From: Bacteroidota bacterium
Lineage (GTDB): Bacteria > Bacteroidota > Bacteroidia > Flavobacteriales > Schleiferiaceae
Direction of reading: 5' to 3'
DNA length: 8,838 bases
Assembly (NCBI GenBank): GCA_003023665.1
Contig: PXYR01000072.1
Coordinates: 1-8,838 of the forward strand
In this document: positions 1 to 6,865 of the stretch, one piece after another
Position numbering within the stretch: the first letter of the stretch is position 1
Layout: every line of letters starts with the position of its first letter
Notes under the pieces: generated by a model
Database searches by the model: none
What the model was told of the DNA's origin: nothing
What the model saw: the letters and a program-made list of their open reading frames with translations, nothing else
Position numbers and translations under genes: made by a program

Positions 1-1307
1 GCAGGGAAAAAGCGGAACATAGCAAACAGAATTGGCATTTGAACAATTACAGGTACACATCCACCTAATGGACTTGCTCCAGCTTCTCTGTACAAATTCA
101 TTATGGCTTGTTGCTTTTGCACATTTTCTTTTTCAGAGCTAAACTTCTCATTGATTGCATCAATTTCTGGTTTTAGAACGCGCATTTTGGCCATGGAACG
201 GTAGGAAGCAAAAGTCAGCGGGCTCAATGTTAACTTGATGATTAGCACCATAATGAAGATGATCAGACCATAGCCAAAACCATAACCTTCCAACCAATTA
301 AAAATGGGAACTACCACGCCGCGTCCTATTGCTCCAAAAATGCCCCAACCAAAATTGATAGCCTTCTCGTATCCTTGGTCATAGGTTTTCAGAAGCTGGT
401 ACTGATTTGGGCCCACATACATTGCAAAAGGCAAGGTATATGCACCGCTAACCGTCTGATTCAAACGAGCAGTGGCACTAAATTCCTTAACCAAGTTTTC
501 ATTCTCATCATCACCATTTAGCGTAGCAATATCCGCAGATGAAAATCCTTGTTCAGGGTGTATAATCAGTGAAAAGAAACGTTGTTTTTGTGCCAACCAA
601 TTGATTGGATCCGTAGTCTCAGTTTTATCCGAACCACGTCCTGCCAAATGCTCTACATCCCCATCCTCACTGAGTTGGTATACAAAGCTAGAATACTGAC
701 GTTCGGTAGTGATTCCTTTTTCTGTACGCTGGGCACTCCGCTCCCAATAAATTTCAGGCTTACCACTAGATTCAGCGGTTCCACTCACAATAAAGGTGAA
801 ATCGTAACCAACCTCTGCCAACTCAATGCTTGCCTTAGTGGAACCGTCAGAAAACACAAGAGACCGAGCAGAACTTGATAGTACTTCAAATTCCTTTGAA
901 CTCAGCGCCTCACCACCGGGGAGTCGAATATCAAAAACTTGGCTGTTTCCCTTAATTAAATCTAATGCTTCGGTTTTTGCGGTATCATCATAGGTATGAT
1001 AATCCGCTAAAGCTGCATTTGTCAATGTTGCACCAGCGGAAGAAAAGGTCAAACTTAGTTCCGCATTACTAATTGTTATTTCTTCTGGAGAAAAAGCATC
1101 AGGCTCTGAAGGAACTACTGCATCCGCTACCTGCGATTCACTCGCAAATTCTTCTTCTAAAACCTGTTCAACATCCTGTGTTGATTCTGTAGCAGATTCA
1201 ACCGGCGGAGCATTTTTAGTTTGCCACCAGCCAAATCCTAGCATTATAGCGCCAATTAGCAGAATCCCTGCGATTTGATTTTTATCTATTCCTTTGTTTT
1301 GCTCCAT
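1..1307 (-). CDS. yidC: Membrane protein insertase YidC (partial, C-terminus beyond left edge)
   Basis: YidC inserts and folds inner-membrane proteins, alone or with the Sec translocon. I translated the minus strand from the ATG at 1307-1305; 435 codons are visible and the C-terminus is cut off. A first membrane segment lies at about residues 12-28 (ILLIGAIMLGFGWW), followed by an acidic, Ser/Glu-rich linker and a large periplasmic P1-type domain to about residue 320. The conserved insertase core then begins: a hydrophobic segment around 340-362, the motif SPLTFASYRSMAKMRVLKPE, then ASPLGGCVPVIVQMPILFAM near the edge. These match the YidC/Oxa1 family closely. The position equivalent to the E. 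coli groove Arg366 appears to be Lys358. The start lies 1 nt after the pyrG stop codon, with no clear ribosome binding site, so translation is probably coupled to pyrG. Bacteroidota homologues are usually around 600 residues, so roughly a quarter to a third is missing. Confidence 0.96.
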   Translation of the reverse strand, partial: MEQNKGIDKNQIAGILLIGAIMLGFGWWQTKNAPPVESATESTQDVEQVLEEEFASESQVADAVVPSEPDAFSPEEITISNAELSLTFSSAGATLTNAALADYHTYDDTAKTEALDLIKGNSQVFDIRLPGGEALSSKEFEVLSSSARSLVFSDGSTKASIELAEVGYDFTFIVSGTAESSGKPEIYWERSAQRTEKGITTERQYSSFVYQLSEDGDVEHLAGRGSDKTETTDPINWLAQKQRFFSLIIHPEQGFSSADIATLNGDDENENLVKEFSATARLNQTVSGAYTLPFAMYVGPNQYQLLKTYDQGYEKAINFGWGIFGAIGRGVVVPIFNWLEGYGFGYGLIIFIMVLIIKLTLSPLTFASYRSMAKMRVLKPEIDAINEKFSSEKENVQKQQAIMNLYREAGASPLGGCVPVIVQMPILFAMFRFFP

Positions 1308-1308
1308 G

Positions 1309-2922
1309 TTATTTGTTTTGGCGGTATTGATCCGCTGCTTTTACGAATGAAACGAAAAGTGGATGCGGATTAAGTACTGTGCTTTTATATTCGGGGTGAT
1401 ATTGCACCCCTATGAAGAATGGGTGATCTTGGACCTCAATCACTTCAACCAATCCACTATCTGGATTAATTCCTGAGGTATGCAGTCCCGCAGCAACCAA
1501 TTCTTCTTTGTATTCATTATTAAATTCATAGCGGTGACGGTGACGCTCTGAAATGGTTTTTTCACCGTAGGCCTCAAAAGCCTTTGAACCTTCTTCCAAG
1601 GAGCACTTTTGTGCACCAAGACGCATAGTACCGCCCATATCTGTGATGTGCATTTGTTCGTCCATTAAGGCAATTACCGGTTTTGTTGAATCCGGATGAA
1701 CCTCTGTGGTACTCGCATCACTCCATCCTAAAACGTTACGTGCATATTCTATCACTGCCGCTTGCATACCATAGCAAATTCCAAAATAAGGGATCTTTTG
1801 CTCCCTAGCATATTGCACTGTAGCTACCTTCCCTTCAAATCCTCGTTCACCAAAACCAGGTGCTACAAGGATTCCGTCTAGGCCTTTGCAAAGTTCTGTT
1901 GCGTTCTTTGGGGTAAGGTGTTCAGAATGTATCCATCGAACCTTAACCTCAACCTCATTGGCAGCGCCGGCATGAATGAATGATTCTGTTATTGATTTAT
2001 AACTGTCTTTTAGCTCTACGTATTTACCAATTAACCCTATTTCTACGGTTCGCTTTGGGTACTGCAATCTGGACAAGAAATCTTTCCAACGATTCAAGTC
2101 GGGTTGTGTTTTACTTTCCATTGAAAAATGATCAAGCACCACTTCATCCAACTTTTCCTTATACATCATGATGGGCACCTCATAGATGGTAGACGCATCG
2201 CGAGACTCGATGACATTCCTTGGTCGCACATTGGTAAATAATGCGAGTTTTCTACGTATATCCTCATCCACAGAATGTTCTGAACGACACACTAATACAT
2301 CCGGCTGCACCCCACTCTCGAGCATAGTTTTAACACTGTGTTGAGTTGGTTTTGTTTTTAATTCACCTGTTACGCGCAAAAATGGAAGCAGCGTAAGGTG
2401 AACCACCATACAATCTTTCTCTAATTCCCACTTTAATTGACGAACACTTTCAATGTAGGGCAGCGCTTCAATATCACCTACGGTACCCCCAATTTCAGTG
2501 ATTACAATATCAAAATCACCAGTATCTCCTAAAATTCTTATCCGACTTTTAATTTCATCGGTAATGTGCGGTATAACCTGTACGGTCTTCCCTAAAAAGT
2601 CACCGCGTCGCTCCTTATCTATAACACTTTGATAAATTCTACCTGTGGTCACATTATTGCCTTGGGAAGTCGGTCGATTAAGGAATCGTTCGTAATGACC
2701 CAAATCCAAGTCGGTCTCCGCACCGTCCTCAGTAACATAACATTCGCCATGTTCATAAGGATTCAGCGTACCGGGATCAACATTAATGTAAGGATCTAAT
2801 TTTTGAATAGTAACCCTGTAACCGCGGGCTTGAAGCAAGGTAGCCAGTGATGCAGAAATAATTCCTTTTCCTAGTGAAGATGTTACCCCGCCGGTAACGA
2901 AGATGTATTTAGTACTGGCCAT
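1309..2922 (-). CDS. pyrG: CTP synthase (glutamine-hydrolysing)
   Basis: This cytosolic enzyme makes CTP from UTP and ATP, using ammonia released from glutamine; it is the last step of de novo pyrimidine nucleotide synthesis. The 537-residue protein has the usual family length. The N-terminal amidoligase domain (about 1-270) carries the phosphate-binding loop GGVTSSLGKG at 11-20 and the signature run KLDPYINVDPGTLNP from 41. The C-terminal class I glutamine amidotransferase domain (about 293-535) carries APGFGERG at 354-361, the nucleophile Cys383 in GICYGMQ, and His509 and Glu511 in YHPEY, so the catalytic triad is complete. The start is supported by the standard MASTKYIFVTGG opening and by a TAnnTTTG promoter element 20 nt upstream. 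It is followed after 1 nt by yidC. I see no leader hairpin or attenuator; the leader predicted from the promoter is only about 15 nt long. Confidence 0.98.
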   Translation of the reverse strand: MASTKYIFVTGGVTSSLGKGIISASLATLLQARGYRVTIQKLDPYINVDPGTLNPYEHGECYVTEDGAETDLDLGHYERFLNRPTSQGNNVTTGRIYQSVIDKERRGDFLGKTVQVIPHITDEIKSRIRILGDTGDFDIVITEIGGTVGDIEALPYIESVRQLKWELEKDCMVVHLTLLPFLRVTGELKTKPTQHSVKTMLESGVQPDVLVCRSEHSVDEDIRRKLALFTNVRPRNVIESRDASTIYEVPIMMYKEKLDEVVLDHFSMESKTQPDLNRWKDFLSRLQYPKRTVEIGLIGKYVELKDSYKSITESFIHAGAANEVEVKVRWIHSEHLTPKNATELCKGLDGILVAPGFGERGFEGKVATVQYAREQKIPYFGICYGMQAAVIEYARNVLGWSDASTTEVHPDSTKPVIALMDEQMHITDMGGTMRLGAQKCSLEEGSKAFEAYGEKTISERHRHRYEFNNEYKEELVAAGLHTSGINPDSGLVEVIEVQDHPFFIGVQYHPEYKSTVLNPHPLFVSFVKAADQYRQNK

Positions 2923-2942
2923 AATTTTGAAACAAAACAGAG

Positions 2943-2973
2943 CAAAAGTACCTCTTTTCTAGGCGAATTAAAA
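2943..2973 (-). promoter_or_regulatory. Predicted Bacteroidota-type promoter of pyrG
   Basis: Read on the minus strand, TACTTTTG at 2950-2943 matches the Bacteroidota -7 consensus TAnnTTTG exactly. Exactly 19 nt upstream, TTTT at 2973-2970 matches three of four bases of the -33 element TTTG and overlaps the first base of the receptor stop codon. The predicted transcript would start about 15 nt before the pyrG ATG. This gives pyrG-yidC a promoter separate from the receptor gene. The call rests on pattern matching to a known consensus. Confidence 0.6.
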
Positions 2974-5283
2974 GGCAAAACTTGCACTTATAGTGGGCAT
3001 TATCGGTAATTGATTAACACGTTCCGCAGCTACCCTATCGTAGAAGAAAATATTTTCGCGATTATAAATGTTTGTTGCGCCAAAAGTCAATTCGAAAGTA
3101 CCGGACTCTAACTTAGTTGCATATTTCAAGGAAGCGTCTAATCTGTGGTAGGTAGGTAACCTTTTACTATTCAAATCACCATAAAGAACGCTCGGGTCAC
3201 CATTCGCTGTGGTGTAATCAAAATCTATATCTGGATTTCCATAATCGTCTAAGAAGTCAATCCCTGGGTAATATCCTTGGGTTGGGGTAAATGGAAATCC
3301 TGTTCCGAGATTCCAACGAACAGATAGAAACCATTTTTCTTCTTTTCCCAATTTGGCATTTCCAACCAAATTTATATTGTGTCTACGGTCAAAATTTGGA
3401 TTGTACACTTGAACCCCGTCATCACGGGTAACTTTGCTCCATGCATACACAGCCCATAAGTAGTAACGTCCCCTCTCGTATTTAGCTACTGCATCATAAC
3501 CAAAGGCTAGACCTCTTTCAACAATAAAATCTTTCCTCAAAATTTCTGGTCGATCGCTGTACACGGGGATATCGTTGTACAATTTGTTGCGATTGATATT
3601 GGTAATTTGTGAGAAATCCTTCACGTAAGACTCTAGGTTGATATCCCAATACTTCCCAATATCGTATTCAAAGCCTGCAACGCCGTGCGCCGCCTTTTGA
3701 AGCTTTGATGTGATTGGTCTGTCGCGAAATGAATTAGGTAGATCTGTGGCGCCACTCAAGAAGCCATAAAATAAATTTACCACATCTCTGTCCGAATTAG
3801 CAGCTACTAAATTCTGACTGTAACGGCCTCCAGAGGCTTTGAATCTAAAGTCTTCCGTAATGTTGTATTTGATACCTAATCTTGGTTCTATACTAAGTTC
3901 TGAAAGTGAACCGTAATAATGCAACCTCAACCCTGGCTCCAAAACAAGTAAGGGAGTCACTTTTCGGTAATTGAAATACCCGCCTAATTCCGTAGTGTTT
4001 TCCTCCTGATTGAGCTTCAGCCCCAAAGAGTTGGTGAAATCAAATCTAGTATTATAACCAATCAAATCAATACCGTACTTAATCTCATCTGCCTTGCCCA
4101 AGAAGTAGGTGAAATTTAAACCTCCATTAAATCCATTTATGGACGAACTCCTTGGTTGGTCTAAGTTTTCTGTACTTTCAATGAAGTAGGAGCTCTGTGC
4201 AAAGTCTCCTTCTATTAGCGTTGCAGATGCAGGAGGAACTACTAAAAAATTGACGCCGTATCCAGAGCTATTCCATTGAATCCCTTGAGCGCTGTCCAAC
4301 ATAACAGCATCACTAAAGTTGAAGGCTTTCGCGCTCATTTTAGAACCGGATGAATTCTGGGTGGTAAATTTTCCGTAGATATCATTAAAGGTAAAGGGCA
4401 GTCCCCCAAACCGCGTCTCCACGTAAGGATAAAAAACCGGAGCAGCTTGGCGCAAATAAGAAGTTTTACCGCTGATAAATAAACTATTGTTGGCAATGCC
4501 ATTGGCGTCTTTTTTACCAATTGGAGCCTCCAACAGCAATTTACTCATATAGGTTGAGGCATAGGACTTTGCTTTAATTTTGGAACGATTACCATCACGG
4601 GTAGTGATGTCCATTACAGACGAATTCCTGGAACCATATTGAGCACCAAAACCGGCCGTATACACCTTTGCTTCTTGCAATACATCCGTATCAAAAACGG
4701 AGAAAAAACCAATACTATGAAAGGGGTTGTAGATAATCATACCGTCTAGTAAAACTAGATTTTGTATCGGTGCTCCACCGCGTATATACAATTGGCCACC
4801 TTGATCTCCAGTGGTTACCACCCCTGGAAGAACGGCTAAAGCTTTCATCAAATCTGGATCACCACCCGCTGAGAAGGTCTCAATATTTTTTGGATTTAGG
4901 CTTACTACAGCGGTGTTGACTTTAATTTTTCTTTGGAGTCGAGCTACATTGATATCCACTGTATTCAGCATCTCTACGCTCTCTTCAAGGTATACTTTTA
5001 TAGAAGCTGGTTTATTCTTAAAAACTCGAGCCTCCACCTTATTTATCTCATACCCTAAGTAACTCACCGTTATTTCTTTCAAACCCACAGGCACGTCAGA
5101 AATTTGGAAATATCCGTTGAAATCAGTAGTTGCTCCTAGCCTGTCTTCCTCTATGACAATGTTTGCATAAGGTATTGGCGCACCGCCATCTTTCTCATAA
5201 ACAAATCCCCGTAAAATTTTCCCTTGACCAAAGGCTGAACTGGTCATTAGGCACAAAAGAAGGAATAGGAGTGTTTTTTTCAT
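2968..5283 (-). CDS. TonB-dependent outer-membrane receptor with CarboxypepD_reg-like N-terminal domain, substrate unknown
   Basis: This is predicted to be an outer-membrane beta-barrel that imports a ligand using energy from TonB-ExbB-ExbD. The 771-residue product starts with a signal peptide, MKKTLLFLLLCLMTSSAFG, with likely cleavage at AFG|Q (Q20); no lipobox is present. Residues about 22-105 form a carboxypeptidase-D regulatory-like beta-sandwich (GFVYEKDGGAPIPYANIVI; SYLGYE). A TonB-box-like stretch, LNTVDINV, lies near 106-113. The plug domain spans about 125-235, with the strongly typical LYIRGGAPIQNLVLLDG at 165-181 and YNPFHSIGFFSVF at 185-197. The rest is barrel-like, with alternating aromatic strands, and the protein ends in SASFAF with a terminal Phe, as outer-membrane proteins usually do. 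No SusD-like lipoprotein, siderophore gene or regulator is adjacent, so it is not an obvious SusC-type glycan importer. It sits between holA and pyrG and has its own promoter element. The substrate cannot be inferred. Confidence 0.92.
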   Translation of the reverse strand: MKKTLLFLLLCLMTSSAFGQGKILRGFVYEKDGGAPIPYANIVIEEDRLGATTDFNGYFQISDVPVGLKEITVSYLGYEINKVEARVFKNKPASIKVYLEESVEMLNTVDINVARLQRKIKVNTAVVSLNPKNIETFSAGGDPDLMKALAVLPGVVTTGDQGGQLYIRGGAPIQNLVLLDGMIIYNPFHSIGFFSVFDTDVLQEAKVYTAGFGAQYGSRNSSVMDITTRDGNRSKIKAKSYASTYMSKLLLEAPIGKKDANGIANNSLFISGKTSYLRQAAPVFYPYVETRFGGLPFTFNDIYGKFTTQNSSGSKMSAKAFNFSDAVMLDSAQGIQWNSSGYGVNFLVVPPASATLIEGDFAQSSYFIESTENLDQPRSSSINGFNGGLNFTYFLGKADEIKYGIDLIGYNTRFDFTNSLGLKLNQEENTTELGGYFNYRKVTPLLVLEPGLRLHYYGSLSELSIEPRLGIKYNITEDFRFKASGGRYSQNLVAANSDRDVVNLFYGFLSGATDLPNSFRDRPITSKLQKAAHGVAGFEYDIGKYWDINLESYVKDFSQITNINRNKLYNDIPVYSDRPEILRKDFIVERGLAFGYDAVAKYERGRYYLWAVYAWSKVTRDDGVQVYNPNFDRRHNINLVGNAKLGKEEKWFLSVRWNLGTGFPFTPTQGYYPGIDFLDDYGNPDIDFDYTTANGDPSVLYGDLNSKRLPTYHRLDASLKYATKLESGTFELTFGATNIYNRENIFFYDRVAAERVNQLPIMPTISASFAF

Positions 5284-5299
5284 TTCAATGAAGGTTAGG

Positions 5300-5307
5300 C
5301 AAATGTA
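5300..5307 (-). promoter_or_regulatory. Predicted -7 promoter element of the TonB-dependent receptor gene
   Basis: TACATTTG, read on the minus strand in the 28-nt gap between holA and the receptor, matches the Bacteroidota -7 consensus TAnnTTTG perfectly and lies 16 nt before the ATG. The -33 region, about 19 nt upstream inside the 3' end of holA, reads TATT and matches TTTG poorly. Independent transcription is therefore likely but its strength is uncertain; read-through from holA is also possible. Confidence 0.5.
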
Positions 5308-5311
5308 AGGT

Positions 5312-6325
5312 CTAAAGCGTACACTTAATAAGCCATTCTCTCAAGTGCTCATATTCGTTCGAGCTAGAAGGTATTACTCCTTTGCATTTGCGGTCAAATT
5401 CTAGTAATTCTTCTAACATTAAGTGCGCATGAGCCCGACTATAATGACGTGAAGCTGCCGCAAATTGTTTTAAAAAATAGGGATGTATTTTCAGGGCTGT
5501 GGCAATTTGTTTCTCCGCCGTACCCTTCATGCTGTGGTATTGAATAAGATTATTCACGAAATTGAATAATACGCCAGTTATCATCTGCACTGGATGGTCT
5601 TTTGGATTCTTAGAGAAATAGTGTGCAATTTTAAACGCCTTCGCTATATCTCTTCTGGCAATGGCTGCAACGAGTTCAAAATTATTGTAGTCCTTGGATA
5701 TTCCTATATGTCTTTCAATATCCTGAGCCGACAATTGACGATTATCGCCCATTGCTACCTCCAGTTTCTCAACTTCTTTGAACAATCGGCTTAAGTCTGA
5801 ACCAACTTGTTCGGCCATAGCTGCAACCACCTCAGTTCCCGCTTGAAATCCCTTTTTTTTAAGATGGCCTTCTAGCCAAGGAATCACTTGGTAATCTCTC
5901 AAAGGATCACTCTCCAAAAAGACAGTTTTACTTTTTATGGCTTTACCTGCTTTTGATCGCTTATCCAGTTTCTTGTGCATGTGGCCAAAGGCAAGGATAG
6001 TTGATGGCTGAGGCTGGTCCAAATAACCCGTTAGTAATTCCCAATCTGTGGCTTTGAGGTGTTGCGCCTCTTTAACGATGACTACCATTTTTTCGCTCAT
6101 CATAGGGAATCGCTTTGCCTCTTCCAATATTTGAAGCATATTGGTCTCTTTGCCATATAAAACCGTCTGATTGAAACTTCTTTCGGAATCGTCCAAGGCA
6201 TTGCGCTCCAAATAGTCAAGTAATTGTTGCGCATAGAACGACTCTTCACCGGCAAAAAAATAGACAGGCTGGTAATCTCCGTTCTTTAATGCGTTTAATA
6301 TACTCTCAAAGGAATTCGCTGCCAT
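5312..6325 (-). CDS. holA: DNA polymerase III, delta subunit (clamp loader)
   Basis: HolA is the clamp-loader subunit that opens the sliding beta clamp and helps place it on primed DNA; it acts in the cytosol with the DnaX and delta-prime subunits. The 337-residue product has normal family length. The N-terminus, with QPVYFFAGEESFYAQQLLDYL at about 19-39, is the diverged, non-hydrolysing P-loop region of delta. Further family marks are RFPMMSEKMVVIVKEAQHLK at 72-91, where the beta-clamp-binding helix is expected (MMSEKM), and the linker-domain stretch DLSRLFKEVEKLE at about 177-189. The remaining helices to the C-terminus (about 210-337) fit domain III, which forms the clamp-loader collar. 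The start is 8 nt after the rlmH stop, so the two genes are probably co-transcribed. Codons 156-158 (AAA AAA AAG) create an A8 run on the coding strand. Confidence 0.93.
   Translation of the reverse strand: MAANSFESILNALKNGDYQPVYFFAGEESFYAQQLLDYLERNALDDSERSFNQTVLYGKETNMLQILEEAKRFPMMSEKMVVIVKEAQHLKATDWELLTGYLDQPQPSTILAFGHMHKKLDKRSKAGKAIKSKTVFLESDPLRDYQVIPWLEGHLKKKGFQAGTEVVAAMAEQVGSDLSRLFKEVEKLEVAMGDNRQLSAQDIERHIGISKDYNNFELVAAIARRDIAKAFKIAHYFSKNPKDHPVQMITGVLFNFVNNLIQYHSMKGTAEKQIATALKIHPYFLKQFAAASRHYSRAHAHLMLEELLEFDRKCKGVIPSSSNEYEHLREWLIKCTL
5852..5860 (-). other. A8G slippery-type run inside holA (speculative)
   Basis: The coding strand of holA reads CTT AAA AAA AAG GGA over codons 155-159, containing the in-phase heptamer A AAA AAG, the same type of slippery site used in the E. 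coli dnaX frameshift. A -1 shift here would add six codons and stop at TGA (5834-5832), giving a protein of about 164 residues without the collar domain. An SD-like AGAAGG lies 7 nt upstream. I see no strong downstream hairpin. A Lys-Lys-Lys codon run arises easily in an A/T-rich genome, so this may be chance. Confidence 0.2.
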
Positions 6326-6333
6326 TTTCTAGA

Positions 6334-6807
6334 TCAATCGTTGTGATAAGGTTCGCCCTGCAATATCGTCATTGCTCGGTAAAGTTGTTCTAAGAAAACA
6401 ATTCGAATAAGCTGATGAGACGTCGTCATTGCACTCATACTCAAAACGGCATTTGCTCGCGTAATTATGGAAGAAGAAAAACCATAGGCTCCGCCTACTA
6501 GGAAAATGAGCCTTTTAGGACCCGAATTGCGCCATTTTTGAATTTGTTTGGCAAACCCTCTGCTATCGTATTGACGACCTTTCTCATCTAACAATACCAC
6601 AAGATCAGAAGGAACAATGAATTTTTGAAAGCTCTTGGCCTCCGCATCCTTTAGAATATCAGGTCGCATCTTCCCCCCTCCTTTCACATCTGGCAGTGCA
6701 ATTAAGGCCGTGTCTTGATAGTGTTGAAGTCTATTCAAATACACTTCTATCCCCTCCTTCATCCATCGTTCAGAAGTTTTACCAATAACAAGAAATACAA
6801 TCTTCAT
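6334..6807 (-). CDS. rlmH: 23S rRNA (pseudouridine-1915-N3)-methyltransferase RlmH
   Basis: RlmH uses S-adenosylmethionine to methylate pseudouridine 1915 in helix 69 of 23S rRNA, on assembled ribosomes. The 157-residue product has exactly the usual family length and starts with the conserved MKIVFLVIGKTSERW. It belongs to the SPOUT class with a C-terminal knot: visible marks are LLDEKGRQYDS around 72-82, the SAM-binding FLVGGAYGFS around 102-111, MTTSHQLIRIVFLEQLYRA around 127-145, and the terminal GEPYHND. An in-frame ATG nine codons upstream (6834) would add MQVSIFALA; I rejected it because family members begin at MKI and because a promoter-like element lies inside that extension. The gene is followed 8 nt later by holA and is divergent from nadC. 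Confidence 0.96.
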   Translation of the reverse strand: MKIVFLVIGKTSERWMKEGIEVYLNRLQHYQDTALIALPDVKGGGKMRPDILKDAEAKSFQKFIVPSDLVVLLDEKGRQYDSRGFAKQIQKWRNSGPKRLIFLVGGAYGFSSSIITRANAVLSMSAMTTSHQLIRIVFLEQLYRAMTILQGEPYHND

Positions 6808-6865
6808 AGCTAAGGCAAAGATGCTAACTTGCAATGAGAAGCACCAATGTAGGCGGTAAATAAAT
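6808..6865. promoter_or_regulatory. Divergent intergenic region between rlmH and nadC
   Basis: These 58 bases must hold the start signals of both outward-facing units, unless those lie inside the genes. On the minus strand CATCTTTG (6823-6816) is a one-mismatch -7 element for rlmH, with TTGG 20 nt upstream as a weak -33. On the plus strand the best I see for nadC is a poor match, TAACTTGC at 6825-6832, plus a Shine-Dalgarno-like AGGCGG at 6851-6856, 9 nt before the ATG. I see no clear operator or inverted repeat. Confidence 0.4.
6816..6823 (-). promoter_or_regulatory. Possible -7 element for rlmH-holA
   Basis: CATCTTTG on the minus strand differs from the Bacteroidota TAnnTTTG consensus only at its first base. 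It ends 8 nt before the chosen rlmH ATG, which would give an almost leaderless transcript, so it is weak evidence. If real, it excludes the longer rlmH start at 6834. Confidence 0.25.

Noticed and set aside
152..161. NadC motif AVVLGGGGNHR in place of the more usual AVR-type start, considered as a possible active-site loss (residue positions in the protein)
   Set aside because: The residues known to contact substrate (Arg-Lys of DTRK, His-Arg of NHR, Lys of LKDNH) are all present, and the position before GGG varies in the family.
472..878. Two plus-strand open frames antisense to yidC
   Set aside because: They lie inside the well-conserved yidC coding sequence, overlap each other in different frames, and their translations look like shadow sequence without any recognisable domain.
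4335..5062. Open frames of 61 and 83 codons within the receptor gene
   Set aside because: Both lie within the receptor reading frame region that encodes the plug and barrel; the translations have no domain signs and look like shadows.
5274..5280. A7 run directly after the receptor ATG as a phase-variation tract
   Set aside because: It simply encodes Lys-Lys-Thr of a signal peptide; seven bases is short for a switching tract and nothing else supports switching.
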